Source: Gammaproteobacteria bacterium (GTDB lineage: Bacteria > Pseudomonadota > Gammaproteobacteria > Pseudomonadales > Azotimanducaceae). From it: a stretch of 64,000 nucleotides of DNA. The notes below the pieces were generated by a model. The model was not told the origin of the DNA, did no database searches, and was given only the letters and a program-made list of their open reading frames with translations. Positions 26,700 to 36,548 of this stretch are shown one piece after another (position 1 is the first letter of the stretch; each line of letters opens with the position of its first letter). The stretch covers positions 62,001-126,000 of the forward strand of contig VXLL01000029.1 of assembly GCA_009841615.1 (NCBI GenBank), read 5' to 3'. The position numbers and the translations under genes were made by a program.

Positions 26700-28532
26700 A
26701 TGAGTAGTAGTATGAAATCACGCCCGTTTTTCTGGGGCAGTATTTGTGGCGTTGGTGGCGGTGCTGCACTTGGTCTAATAGGACTTTTCCTCTTCGCGTT
26801 TATCGCATCTGACGATTCTCCTAGTCTTGATGAAACAGACACCTCCGAGACTACGTCAGCTGACCCATTGCCGCTGGATGTGTCGAAATTTCCGGAAGAT
26901 TTAGCCAAAACAAGTCTACCTTTGTTCAAACAAGCACTGATTTACTCCTTGCGAACGGCTTCGTTTGACCAAATCCTCGAACTCTTTAACCAAACGCTCT
27001 CCCAACCCAGCAGTTATTACCACCAATACACACAGCGTGCGTTAATCGAAATATTAGCTAGTATTGACCCAATCGCCACACTCAATGCTGTTTGGTTTTT
27101 GAGTTATTCACTACGGCTTGAACTAGTTCCTATCACTTATTCCGAATGGGCCTCACAAGACCCAGAAGAAGCGCTGAAGAGTGCTGCACAACAGTCGATC
27201 CACATGCGACGGCTGGCGATTAGAGCGATCGTTTCATCGATACAAGCCCCCGTTTCATCGGACTTTTTGGAATTGTCAGAGTCCCTAGCAGTCGATGGAC
27301 TTGTGAACGAAATAATTGCCGAAGTCGCTACTAAAGACCTAATGCAGACCAGCCCGAAGGCAGCGTTTGACTTAGTATTTTCCGACAACGTCGACGATGT
27401 ACGGCAAGAATCCTTACTTTCAGAAGTCATCGAAAAATGGATGTTAGATCCTGATGACGAGGATTTCTCAATACTGTTCAATAGTTTTCGCGACGAGTAC
27501 GCCCAAATGGACGGTACCAATTCTCGAGCTAAGCTCATGTTTTTCAACTTGCTAGATCAAATTGTTCAAGTTGACCCACACAGAATATGGCAGCTCAACC
27601 TAAGTACCGAGTCTGATTTGCAGAGTCGTCTAAATTTTTATATATCGATGGTTTGGGGTCGTTTAGACCCTCAAGCAGCATTGCAAGCGATAGCAGAAAT
27701 TGAAGGCTCAGAATATTACGAAGAATCTTATCAGAGGGTATGGAGAGAGTGGGCAGCAGTCGAACCTATCTATGTGTTACAAAATCTTCAACAGGTTCAA
27801 CCAGAATTGCGTGCTGATTTAATTGCTACCGCAGTCATGAATCTGGTCAGACAAGACAATGTAGATCAAGCGCTTTCTTCAATAGATCAAATGCATGACC
27901 AAGGCGAAAATGTCGCAAGGGCTGTTCGGTTTCTGGTCAACGCATGGGTAGAGCGCGACGCGGCTGCAACGACGGATTGGTTGGTGACCACGGATACCAT
28001 AAATGACACTCTGCGCAAAGACATTCTGGACGGCTTAATACCCGTTCTTGCGAACACTGACCCACAGAGAGCATATCAACTTGCCGTCAAATACGGCGAT
28101 TCGGATATGTTGGAACGGATGTTTGACCCTCGTTTCACCTTGGAAATGAGAGTCTTGGATTCAATTGCAAAAAGAGGCGATTTCGAAGGAGCAAAAGAAT
28201 TGCTGCAGACAGTCGACGGATCTTTGATCGTTGCTGCCTACAGCACTATTGGTGTCTCTCTTATTATGTACGGAAAGATTAATGAGGTACTCGCCTTAGG
28301 CGAGCAGCTCTCAGGTGCTGACCAAACAGAATATTTTGAAAGTTTAACGATTCGATGGATTCAGTGGAGACCAGATGAATTATTTGAATATATAGGGAGT
28401 CTTCCTACGCTGGAATCACAACAAGCAATAGCCCTTATTCTCTTGGACGAACGGTTCGGGTACCAAGATGAGATGTCCGAGGATGAGATCTCCTATTTGG
28501 AATTTCTCGTGTCCGATCTCGAGACTCCATAA
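26700..28532 (+). CDS. membrane-anchored alpha-solenoid protein, copy 7 (group A)
   Basis: A 610-residue protein from ATG 26700; GTG 26688 and ATG 26712 are also in frame and no ribosome site decides. The anchor at about 10-36 is exceptionally Gly-rich (G-V-G-G-G-A-A-L-G-L-I-G), a packing pattern that favours helix pairing. The R-D-D box is absent (S-I-Q-A-P-V-S), but T-S-P-K-A-A-F-D-L-V and D-N-V-D-D-V-R-Q-E match the family segment near 220-240. Hairpins W-G-R-L-D-P-Q-A-A-L and N-T-D-P-Q-R-A-Y are clear. The cap reads M-S-E-D-E-I-S-Y-L-E-F-L. It begins a two-gene unit with copy 8, 69 bp downstream. Confidence 0.86.
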   Translation: MSSSMKSRPFFWGSICGVGGGAALGLIGLFLFAFIASDDSPSLDETDTSETTSADPLPLDVSKFPEDLAKTSLPLFKQALIYSLRTASFDQILELFNQTLSQPSSYYHQYTQRALIEILASIDPIATLNAVWFLSYSLRLELVPITYSEWASQDPEEALKSAAQQSIHMRRLAIRAIVSSIQAPVSSDFLELSESLAVDGLVNEIIAEVATKDLMQTSPKAAFDLVFSDNVDDVRQESLLSEVIEKWMLDPDDEDFSILFNSFRDEYAQMDGTNSRAKLMFFNLLDQIVQVDPHRIWQLNLSTESDLQSRLNFYISMVWGRLDPQAALQAIAEIEGSEYYEESYQRVWREWAAVEPIYVLQNLQQVQPELRADLIATAVMNLVRQDNVDQALSSIDQMHDQGENVARAVRFLVNAWVERDAAATTDWLVTTDTINDTLRKDILDGLIPVLANTDPQRAYQLAVKYGDSDMLERMFDPRFTLEMRVLDSIAKRGDFEGAKELLQTVDGSLIVAAYSTIGVSLIMYGKINEVLALGEQLSGADQTEYFESLTIRWIQWRPDELFEYIGSLPTLESQQAIALILLDERFGYQDEMSEDEISYLEFLVSDLETP

Positions 28533-28601
28533 TTCTATGAATGCACTTTATTGGAACATTTATGCCGGTCAAAATTTGTCGCTGAACAGAGCTAACTAAC
28601 G

Positions 28602-30377
28602 TTGAAGCAACACTTCAGAAAGAATTTTGTCTTCGGTACGCTCGTTGGCGCAGTGGTCGGATGCAGCCTAGTCCTAGTTGTTTGGCAAGTATTACCCGTC
28701 GACAAGCTTCGCGGCGAAAGGGAAAGAGCTCACCCCGACATCATAGCTTGCGAATTCGATGAAGCTTGGCAAACTTTATTACAAACAGAAGAAGAATCAC
28801 TAACCACAGCTGAATTCATTGAATTACTTGAAAAAGAGAAAATCGAGGATCTAACAAGACTAGTGATTGAGTCCTTCGATTTCGAACAAGATAAACGCAC
28901 TCAACTCATGCAGGCTTCAATGATCGCAACGATGACTCACAAGAGTCCTCGAACTGCTTTAGAACTGGTATGGAAATTTCCATGGAATCGTCAGCAAGAA
29001 CTCATCAACATCGTGGTTGCAACGCTATCCATGGTCGACTTAGACAAAACTTTAGAGATCGTCGGGAGTGTACCGGGATCGTACCGAGAAGGGGCACTGA
29101 AAACGATACTTGCGAGTCGACCTGAACTGTCTGAGAGTGATTGGAAGGAAATAACTGAAGACGTTAACGTGTCGAAGCTAATCGCGAAACTGCATCGAGG
29201 AACTGAAGCAATCGCACAACTCGATCGTCCCTCTGAGGCATGGGATCAACTTTTACAAGATGATGTCGAAAATGATGAACAGAAAGAATTGCTGTTACAG
29301 ATTGCGGTCGCACGAATCGAAGTAGAAGGCGTTGATGTCCTGAGTCAATTCTATGAGAACCTGTATCTGAACGATAGAGTCGTACTCGATTACATCATGA
29401 GAGATGTAGTGGCAATCGAACCAAGTGCGACTCTCGAATCTATTAAAGGCATGCCTTACGAAAGTAGAAAGTATGTTCTGCCCATACTCATGGAAGCTTG
29501 GGCCGCTCAGGATCCTAAGAGAGCCTATTTCGCACTAACAGAGATCGCAGATTACCAACAACTATCGGGCGACATTAGAACATTGCGAGCTTGGTCTAAA
29601 CTAGATCCACTTGACGTTTTAGACAGTTTGACCGAAATTAAGCGATCTGACCGAAATTCTGCGGTTTCGACAGCGTTTGCTGAATTAGCTAAGACTAATC
29701 CGGACGAAATAATACAGCGACTCGTGGAACTTAAGAAAATTCCGGGTGTGTCTGCCGACGACCTTGAATGGAAATTGGTGACAAATTGGTCTGAATTTGA
29801 TCCTTTGAAGACTGTAAATTGGATCCAAGGGAACACTGTTTCGGGCAGTCGGCTACAGAGTCGAATGCTTAGCCGGGTATTAGGAGATTTAGTTTCGGTT
29901 GACGCGGACAAGGCATGGGAAATAGCACTAAAGCAGCCAATAGATTCTTATTTCGTCCGAGAGGGTCAGATAGGAAGCCTGTTTTCAGAGCTTGTGGACG
30001 AGGGTTATCTCGACAAAGCAATCAACTCGCTTGATGATCTACCAGAGGCAGCAATTTTTCGTGGATTTTCAGCAGTCGGTGATGGATTAGTTGAAGTAGG
30101 ACGGTGGTCCGATGCTTTAGAGCTTGCAAACAAGCTAGAAACTGATGCTCTGGAGTATTACCTTCGTTCGATTACCACGACTGCATCCTATGGAAACGTC
30201 CAAGGTCTGATTGACCAACTCAAGGAAATGCCGGAGGACGAAACTCGAAGATACATGGCGGAAGAACTTGTACGTCAGCAAGATTGGCGGGGCGACGTGT
30301 TGACGGAACGACAATTAGAAGTTGTTCAGTCTCTATTACCAGACGGTGATCAAAATTCACAGTTGAACGACTCTTAG
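28602..30377 (+). CDS. membrane-anchored alpha-solenoid protein, copy 8 (group A)
   Basis: A 591-residue protein starting at TTG 28602 (K-Q-H-F-R-K-N follows); no ATG lies before the transmembrane segment at about 8-30, so a rare start codon is implied. The linker is shorter than in other members. The R-D-D-L-S box is R-P-E-L-S-E, followed by D-R-P-S-E-A-W-D-Q-L-L-Q-D-D-V. Hairpins include W-A-A-Q-D-P-K-R-A-Y and W-S-K-L-D-P-L-D-V-L, with L-T-E-R-Q-L-E-V-V as cap and a short acidic tail. It converges on copy 9, 115 bp apart. Confidence 0.86.
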   Translation: MKQHFRKNFVFGTLVGAVVGCSLVLVVWQVLPVDKLRGERERAHPDIIACEFDEAWQTLLQTEEESLTTAEFIELLEKEKIEDLTRLVIESFDFEQDKRTQLMQASMIATMTHKSPRTALELVWKFPWNRQQELINIVVATLSMVDLDKTLEIVGSVPGSYREGALKTILASRPELSESDWKEITEDVNVSKLIAKLHRGTEAIAQLDRPSEAWDQLLQDDVENDEQKELLLQIAVARIEVEGVDVLSQFYENLYLNDRVVLDYIMRDVVAIEPSATLESIKGMPYESRKYVLPILMEAWAAQDPKRAYFALTEIADYQQLSGDIRTLRAWSKLDPLDVLDSLTEIKRSDRNSAVSTAFAELAKTNPDEIIQRLVELKKIPGVSADDLEWKLVTNWSEFDPLKTVNWIQGNTVSGSRLQSRMLSRVLGDLVSVDADKAWEIALKQPIDSYFVREGQIGSLFSELVDEGYLDKAINSLDDLPEAAIFRGFSAVGDGLVEVGRWSDALELANKLETDALEYYLRSITTTASYGNVQGLIDQLKEMPEDETRRYMAEELVRQQDWRGDVLTERQLEVVQSLLPDGDQNSQLNDS

Positions 30378-30492
30378 TCCGTTTAACCTGTGAGTGCTCT
30401 TGGATCAGAGCGTTCCTCGTAAGAGTTAAAAATTTTTACCGAGGTGACTCACTCGACTCATCGTTGACGGGTATCAAGCTTAGATGTCTGCT

Positions 30493-32328
30493 TCAATCCT
30501 CTTCAAGAAGTTTCAAATTCGCTTCGTCCTTGGTGTTTAGATACGCTTTAGCGTCTTTGATTTGATCGTCAGTCAAGACGGGGTCGCTTAAATTGTCTCT
30601 TATCAACCTAAATGCAGCACGCGATTGAATTGTCTCCGATGGTAGTTCTTTCAGTCTTCCAAAGAGATCTGTCGGATTTGATCTACACCATTCCATTAGC
30701 ACACGATCATAGTAAAGCCACTGTTCTGATTCTGGCATTTCTCTACCAAGTTCTATAGCTTCATCTGTCTGCTTCTTTTTGACCATCGCGGATCCTACTA
30801 CTGCGTAAACCGTCTCTCTGGATTCGTCTGGAGCTCTAGAGAGCAAAGACTTAGCTTCTTCTATTTTTCCGGCTCGAGTTAGTGCTGAGAATACTTGATA
30901 CTCTAACCCATACCCTCGCGTATCAGTTGTGTGCTCCAACGCGAGATCGTAGGCGCGATCAGGATTTTGAAGAGCTACATTTTCTAATGCGTACTCTAAC
31001 ATCTTTTGTCGATGAGAATCCTCAGGGTCGACGTTGGTCAAAACCCAATCAGTCGCTGCTTCAGGTTCTTGGCGTGCCCAACGACGTACTATCGACCGTT
31101 TGATCGAGGACGTGTTACCAATATAACTCTCAACAGAACTAACCTCTGCGATCGCTTTCAATGGATCCTCAGAAGCAAGCTTTGAAAAAGCGGATTCCAA
31201 CGTTTCTAAGCGAATTTCAACAGATAAAAGTTCGATGTTATCAATTACTTCTAAAGGTCTAGTAAGCGCCCACGACGTAGCGATAGAACTTTCTAGACTC
31301 GAAACCCAGAAAGCAGGTTCAAGAGAGGAGACCGCAGCCAAAGCGGCTGGTGCGTCCGTACTTGCCCATGCTCGAGTAACTATTAAGGACAGGACTTGCT
31401 TCTCGTTTTCGTGCGGAATTTCACTTACGAATTCCAATGCACCCGGGAGGTCTTCTTGAGCCACTGATCGCAACAACTGGGATTTTATTCGCGCGTCTTC
31501 AATTTCTGTGTTGTAAATGCGCGAAAGACACTCAAAACCAATCTGTTCATACCAAGCTTGAGCGATGATCGTTAAATACTCAATCTGGAGAGAATCATCT
31601 ACGCGGTCATAGATGATCGCCTCCCAAGCTTCACTAGGCTTATCCATTGCTAGAGAAGCTTTGGCTTCACTGACCAACATATGAAAGTAATCTTCTCCGT
31701 CGAGTTTCTTCGCAATGGAGAGACGGATACTTTCTGACAAATCATCTCGGGTTTCGAGGATTGCCTGTAGTGCAATCTCGCGCCTTCGTCGCGAAAGATC
31801 GGCGGCAGTACCAATCGCGTCTTCCAATTGCGAAACCGACCATTGGCTAAACACGGCTTTCAAGAGTGGGGCAACTTGCAATTCCGAAACTGCATCAACG
31901 AGACGCAGGGCTTCTTGTGGATTTGACTCACTCAATTTCTTCAGTATTGCCTGTTGAGCGATCTTGCGTTGACTTGCACGATCTAGCTTGCGCGATTCGA
32001 GCCACCAGTCTTTTAACTCCTGATCAGAAGCGCGAGAAAGGGTAGTGTATAAAGCGATCTGTTGTTCCGCGATACTAGGATGATTGAATATCTCCTGGAG
32101 ATGTTCGACTTCAATTGGTCCAGTCGATGTATCGTCTTCGTTGTTGGGTGCGGAGAATGGTTGGGTATCGCTCTGAGCGATCACTTGTGCCAAATCCTGA
32201 CTCGGCGGACCAACATATGGAAACGCAATTCCACATAGAGCCATTAACGCCAACCCAACCATAATTGTGGTCCCAATCAATCTGTTTCTTGTTGAATTAA
32301 CCGAATAAATCTCTTGCTTGGTTGACAT
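30493..32328 (-). CDS. membrane-anchored alpha-solenoid protein, copy 9 (group B)
   Basis: A 611-residue protein from ATG 32328. Anchor at about 17-38, with a Pro-containing end (F-P-Y-V-G-P-P) not seen in other group B members. The body is typical of group B: D-Q-E-L-K-D-W-W-L-E-S, E-T-R-D-D-L-S-E, K-P-S-E-A-W-E-A-I-I-Y-D-R-V-D-D, I-G-N-T-S-S-I, W-A-R-Q-E-P-E-A-A-T-D-W-V-L, Y-G-L-E-Y-Q-V. The cap L-T-D-D-Q-I-K-D-A-K-A-Y-L is intact. It stands apart from the main block, separated by 5.5 kb of unrelated envelope genes, and converges with copy 8 of group A. Confidence 0.88.
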   Translation of the reverse strand: MSTKQEIYSVNSTRNRLIGTTIMVGLALMALCGIAFPYVGPPSQDLAQVIAQSDTQPFSAPNNEDDTSTGPIEVEHLQEIFNHPSIAEQQIALYTTLSRASDQELKDWWLESRKLDRASQRKIAQQAILKKLSESNPQEALRLVDAVSELQVAPLLKAVFSQWSVSQLEDAIGTAADLSRRRREIALQAILETRDDLSESIRLSIAKKLDGEDYFHMLVSEAKASLAMDKPSEAWEAIIYDRVDDSLQIEYLTIIAQAWYEQIGFECLSRIYNTEIEDARIKSQLLRSVAQEDLPGALEFVSEIPHENEKQVLSLIVTRAWASTDAPAALAAVSSLEPAFWVSSLESSIATSWALTRPLEVIDNIELLSVEIRLETLESAFSKLASEDPLKAIAEVSSVESYIGNTSSIKRSIVRRWARQEPEAATDWVLTNVDPEDSHRQKMLEYALENVALQNPDRAYDLALEHTTDTRGYGLEYQVFSALTRAGKIEEAKSLLSRAPDESRETVYAVVGSAMVKKKQTDEAIELGREMPESEQWLYYDRVLMEWCRSNPTDLFGRLKELPSETIQSRAAFRLIRDNLSDPVLTDDQIKDAKAYLNTKDEANLKLLEED

Positions 32329-32692
32329 GTTTAATCGTGCGAGCTCTCTTTCAGTCTATTTTAAACTGGCACTAAATCGTGCCTATCAACCTGGTTTTTT
32401 CGTTCTGGTTTTCTGCGTGGGCATAGAGATCGTTTTTAGAACAGTATAAAAAACAACCCTGTTTCTGAGATTGTGCAGCAAATTGAGCCATTTAGTTTCC
32501 CAGAAAAATTAGTCCAGCGGCTCATCCATGAGGAGCCGAACGGTACGAGAAAACGATTTTTCATTTTGAAACCAGTGCGAGCAAAGGAGTCGGTGGACTG
32601 GTTTTTGCTTTAAACGTACCCAACCGTGTTGTCTTACTCGACGTGGTTAGCAAATGATTCGTTCTAGAATTCGAATCGTAGTTCTACAAGTG
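32329..32692. other. gene-free stretch between copy 9 and the small ORF
   Basis: About 365 bp between divergently oriented genes. CGGCTC (32518-32523) and GAGCCG (32533-32538) can form a six-pair hairpin, and the loop contains CTCAT/ATGAG, which can pair in an alternative way. No other structure is seen. Promoters for both directions are expected here but none could be assigned. Confidence 0.4.
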
Positions 32693-32709
32693 AAGGAGGT
32701 CAAAGACTA

Positions 32710-32835
32710 ATGGTATGTATCAAAGAGTCTTATAGAATGGATTTTCGCATTGAATCTATTTCTTCATTACCTGAAAGTGAATACATGTTGCCAAATCTCA
32801 TGAATCTGATAGTTTCTTCGCCTGGATTCAATTAG
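32710..32835 (+). CDS. possible small protein, 41 aa, with strong ribosome site
   Basis: The ATG at 32710 follows AAGGAGGT (32693-32700) by nine bases, the strongest Shine-Dalgarno sequence noticed in this window. The frame encodes 41 residues (M-V-C-I-K-E-S-Y at the start, P-G-F-N at the end) and stops 11 bp before the start of the PH-domain gene. No motif is recognised. It may be a true small protein or a leader that sets translation of the next gene. Most genes here lack a good ribosome site, so this one stands out. Confidence 0.4.
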   Translation: MVCIKESYRMDFRIESISSLPESEYMLPNLMNLIVSSPGFN

Positions 32836-32846
32836 GGACAATCACA

Positions 32847-35654
32847 ATGGCTACATCAAAACACGCTGACGCAAGCCCTGAATCTTATCAGCGATCTTCA
32901 CCTCTTGCAATCATAAGTTACTTAAGCCGTGGTTTTGCCATTGCTAACCCTGCGAACTTGATAGGAGTGTTGCTGAAGAGTAGTGGCGGAGCAGTCTTGG
33001 CACTATATGTCTTTAGCGGTCTTCAATCGATTGACATACATTGGTTTCTTCGGGTGCTTGTTTTGGGTGTCTGTGTGCTAGCCGTGCAACTGGCTATTTC
33101 GGTTTTCAAATATTTCACGCTGCAGTTTCGATACGATGAAAACAAAATATCTGCAAAGAAAGGATTTGGTACTCAAGCAATACTAGATTTCGATTGGTTT
33201 AGCGTACGTTCGATCGTGGTAACCAGATCGGTGCTCCAACGAGGGTTAGATTTAGCCAGTGTTTCTTTAGTGACCGCGGGTAGTTCGGAGAATACCATTG
33301 AAATACCCTATATTCCGTACTCAATAGCGATTGATTGGGAGAAACGTGTCAAAGACCACGCAGTACAGACAGACAATCGAGCACAGCAAGCCTCACCGAC
33401 TGATAGAGCTTCTATATACAACGAAGTCTCTGACGAAGAACAAACTAGGGAACGCATACACAAACTGACTCCTCGCAAGCTAGTGCAGGCGAGTATCGCC
33501 GGTGGCAATATTCTCATCGATGCACTTTACGGTTTTTTCGTGGTTGGTGTCGGTTATTTCCTCTATAGGTTTATCTATCAAATTCTTTTCCTAGCCCCTA
33601 GTATCTTTGAATTCGAAGACCCCGGTCCAGTTCAACTTCTGCGAAGTCAGGTTTCCTCGACGATTCGCGATCTTCCAACGAGTGTTGGCACAGATACTAC
33701 CTCGCTGATTGAAACATTCCAGCAATTTACAGGTGTTGATATAGCCCAATCTACGCAGGGCAAAATACTGTTTTTCATTTCTCTAGCGCTGATCTTGTCA
33801 GTACTGTTTTACGTGATTAACCGAATTCGGTACATCACCTGGAACTATGGCTTTGAGTTAACCCGGCGCGGGATACACTTACAAGCAGAGAACGGGTTAT
33901 TGAGCAAAAGGAGATTGACGATTCGTCGCGATCGTGTTCAGACGACTCTCTTTCGTACCAATTTCGTAGAACGGTCGATTAATCGTGGAGATATTCTGTT
34001 GGATAGCGCGAGCAAATTCAACAGTAGTATTCCCTTTGTGACAACTGAGTGTGCTGATCGCATACTGCGTATTGTGACTGATGACGAGCGTACACCTGTT
34101 ACGGTGTCACCATTCAGTCAACAATTCACATCCATTCACGTTTTGAGTTTTATCCAATCGTTAGTCATTCAGGTCGTACTCTTCCTTCCGATACCCTTGG
34201 TGCTTATTGCTACGTTTTTCCCTGCCACCAGAGGACTGATTTGGCCTTATTCACTCTTGTTGATCGGGTACGCTATCCTAAGAATTTACGTACGTTGGCG
34301 GCAGGAAGGTTACGTCATAAACAAGGACTTCTTGTTAAAAAAAGAGGGTGGATTCAGTTGGTGGTCGGTAAAAGTCGCACCTTTGAACAAGGTACAGAGT
34401 ATGTCGATTACACAGAGTTGGATTCAACGTTTACGCAATCGCGCTACGATCATCTTTAATTTCGCGTCAGGCACGCAACCCATTCCTTTTTTATCGCTTT
34501 CAGTAGCAGAAGCGATGCAACGCACGGTGGAAGGTAGGATTCGTGGTGATAGCAACGTACTACATGGCGAAGACGAAGCAGGTAAAACATGGAGGTCTTT
34601 GCCCAATAAGTACATCGTGAGCCGCGTGATAGGAAAATCACTCACATCCGTTTTAGTGTTAGCGCCGTTGTTGTTACTGATCGCTTGGGGAATTTATTCT
34701 TGGTTTTCCGTTTCTTTTGAACTACTAGCATGGATCGTTCCGTTTGTGTGGGGTGCATTGGTGGTGTGGAGAGTCGTCGTCGTTTGTCTAAAGGTCCCTA
34801 AGTACCGTTATATGTGTGGCAATGATGACATCGTCGTCAAAGAGTCATTCTTGGGGACAAAGGCTGAGACGGTGAGATATAGTCGATTGCAATCGGTGTC
34901 GACTCACAACAATCTTACTGAAGGATTTTTTGGATTGTGTAGTTTGACACTCTACACAGCCGAGGATGAAGTTACCATCCGTGGTTTAGACCAGCGAGAA
35001 GCCTCTAGACTTCGAGAACACATCGCGACGCGAATGCTTGAGATATCAAGTACCGGATCCGATGCCTTGTCGATGACCGAAGAAGATTCAACATTAGTTG
35101 ATTCTGAACCTACGCATACCACTCAGGATGAGACAACAGAGCTAGGAGCTTCAACATACGAGAGCTCTGAGATTCGTTGGAAAAAATTTGGTGGTTGGAC
35201 GCAACAGATCGTAACCCGTTTGGGATTCATACTGTTTGCACTACCTTTGATGTTGCTGACACTAGCAGCCCTTGTTTTCTACTCAAACAAAGATTTTTGG
35301 ATACGCGAGTTTGGGGAAAACTTTTTTGGTTTTGTATTTAGTTGGCCCCCTTATGTTGGTATCTGGTGTATTGTTAGCTTGTGGACGGGATTTGGTCCTT
35401 TTATTGAGATTCCGCGTAAGGGCTATGCAGTAGCCAAAGACGCGTTGCGATATAAAGCAGGTTGGTTGTATCGTAAGTACCATTTTGTACCTCTAACCCG
35501 GATTCAAAATGTCGGTATCTCCGCTACGATTTTGGATCGTATCTTTAAGGTAAGGAAGGTAAAGATTGCGACCGGGTCAGACGAAGAAATTACGCTAGAG
35601 TTATTGACCGATAGAGACGCCGAAGAACTGCGCGCAGAATTACTACCCGATTGA
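32847..35654 (+). CDS. multimodular bacterial PH-domain (YdbS/YdbT-like) membrane protein, five modules
   Basis: A 935-residue protein made of repeated units, each a pair of transmembrane segments followed by a bPH_2 (DUF304) domain. By eye: TM pairs near 44-88, 223-325, 437-482, 600-648 and 780-835, and PH-like regions near 90-172, 332-410, 488-565, 652-732 and 850-935. Typical marks are L-T-R-R-G-I-H-L...G-L-L-S-K-R-R-L-T-I-R-R-D-R-V-Q in module 2, and L-R-Y-K-A-G-W-L-Y-R-K-Y-H-F-V-P-L-T-R-I-Q in module 5. YdbT usually has three such modules and works beside a one-module YdbS; no separate YdbS is present here, so this looks like a fused and expanded form. The family is of uncertain role in the inner membrane. 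GGGA lies eight bases before the ATG. Confidence 0.85.
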   Translation: MATSKHADASPESYQRSSPLAIISYLSRGFAIANPANLIGVLLKSSGGAVLALYVFSGLQSIDIHWFLRVLVLGVCVLAVQLAISVFKYFTLQFRYDENKISAKKGFGTQAILDFDWFSVRSIVVTRSVLQRGLDLASVSLVTAGSSENTIEIPYIPYSIAIDWEKRVKDHAVQTDNRAQQASPTDRASIYNEVSDEEQTRERIHKLTPRKLVQASIAGGNILIDALYGFFVVGVGYFLYRFIYQILFLAPSIFEFEDPGPVQLLRSQVSSTIRDLPTSVGTDTTSLIETFQQFTGVDIAQSTQGKILFFISLALILSVLFYVINRIRYITWNYGFELTRRGIHLQAENGLLSKRRLTIRRDRVQTTLFRTNFVERSINRGDILLDSASKFNSSIPFVTTECADRILRIVTDDERTPVTVSPFSQQFTSIHVLSFIQSLVIQVVLFLPIPLVLIATFFPATRGLIWPYSLLLIGYAILRIYVRWRQEGYVINKDFLLKKEGGFSWWSVKVAPLNKVQSMSITQSWIQRLRNRATIIFNFASGTQPIPFLSLSVAEAMQRTVEGRIRGDSNVLHGEDEAGKTWRSLPNKYIVSRVIGKSLTSVLVLAPLLLLIAWGIYSWFSVSFELLAWIVPFVWGALVVWRVVVVCLKVPKYRYMCGNDDIVVKESFLGTKAETVRYSRLQSVSTHNNLTEGFFGLCSLTLYTAEDEVTIRGLDQREASRLREHIATRMLEISSTGSDALSMTEEDSTLVDSEPTHTTQDETTELGASTYESSEIRWKKFGGWTQQIVTRLGFILFALPLMLLTLAALVFYSNKDFWIREFGENFFGFVFSWPPYVGIWCIVSLWTGFGPFIEIPRKGYAVAKDALRYKAGWLYRKYHFVPLTRIQNVGISATILDRIFKVRKVKIATGSDEEITLELLTDRDAEELRAELLPD

Positions 35655-35818
35655 GTTCGCATTACTCTTGTCTAATACGTTAGTTACCCAGAAGTAGTTC
35701 CCTTTAGATCCTAGGCTATCATATATATTACCAGTTCACCTAATGAACTACTCCGAAACACACAATCAATGAAGAAAATACATTGAGTCAAAAACTACTT
35801 CATCGAGACTTTCGTCAA

Positions 35819-36538
35819 ATGTTCTATCATGCGACATCTAATCTGTACCGTGCCCTCCGACAATCCTACGTTTTTGTGTTGGGTTTATTTGCGGCCCAAT
35901 TGGTAGGCGACGACTTCCTCGGGACATATCGCTTGTATGACGTGGATCAGGAGACTGGAGAGATTTCAGAAATGGAGGAAGGACTAAGTAAGACAATTTC
36001 TATTGCTAAGGAAGATGATGGATCTTATACGGCGGTGATCACTCGGGAAGTTAGTAAAGAACAATGGTTAAAGAGTCAAGTCTCACTGAGAAATATTTCT
36101 AAGGAAGGCCTCCGCGAACTAGAGAATAGAGCTGAGCAACATGGTGCACCAACGAGCGGCGCTGAACCGATTAAACCAGAAGGATTTTTGGACTCTCTAT
36201 TGGTGCTCAACATCGACGATCAAAGTTATGAGAAAGATAAAAGACAGGTCGAAACTACTACGGACGTAAAAGTCGATGGGAACAGAATATCAATTTTTGT
36301 TCCGTTCTCAGAAGACAAACAATCGTACATAGATACTACGAAAGATGAAATCGTGGCTAGGGAGTACTACGAATTCGTAATCAAAAACGGAGAACTCAAC
36401 GGCACGTACTCGGACTACGTAGCACCCTACGCGTTGTGGTCCACAGAAAAAATTCACGCGAAGCGTGTCTCAGATACGCCGTTACCAGATGAGGAGAGCG
36501 ACGACACTGGACTCGTAGATTTCGAAGATCCTGACTAG
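35819..36538 (+). CDS. putative secreted beta-rich protein, unknown
   Basis: Read from ATG 35819 (239 residues); a TTG at 35783 would add 12. The hydrophobic stretch S-Y-V-F-V-L-G-L-F-A-A-Q-L-V-G followed by D-D acts as a signal peptide in the ATG reading. The mature part has beta motifs F-L-G-T-Y-R-L-Y, G-S-Y-T-A-V-I-T-R-E, V-D-G-N-R-I-S-I-F-V-P and N-G-E-L-N-G-T-Y-S, as in small barrel proteins, and an acidic tail. It ends 10 bp before the lipoprotein gene, with which it likely forms an operon. No known family is recognised. Confidence 0.65.
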   Translation: MFYHATSNLYRALRQSYVFVLGLFAAQLVGDDFLGTYRLYDVDQETGEISEMEEGLSKTISIAKEDDGSYTAVITREVSKEQWLKSQVSLRNISKEGLRELENRAEQHGAPTSGAEPIKPEGFLDSLLVLNIDDQSYEKDKRQVETTTDVKVDGNRISIFVPFSEDKQSYIDTTKDEIVAREYYEFVIKNGELNGTYSDYVAPYALWSTEKIHAKRVSDTPLPDEESDDTGLVDFEDPD

Positions 36539-36548
36539 CAGAGGCGAT

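Noticed and set aside
30378-30492. Bulged inverted repeat between copies 8 and 9 as terminator
   Set aside because: CCTCG/CGAGG arms exist, but the loop is long and no T-run follows on either strand.
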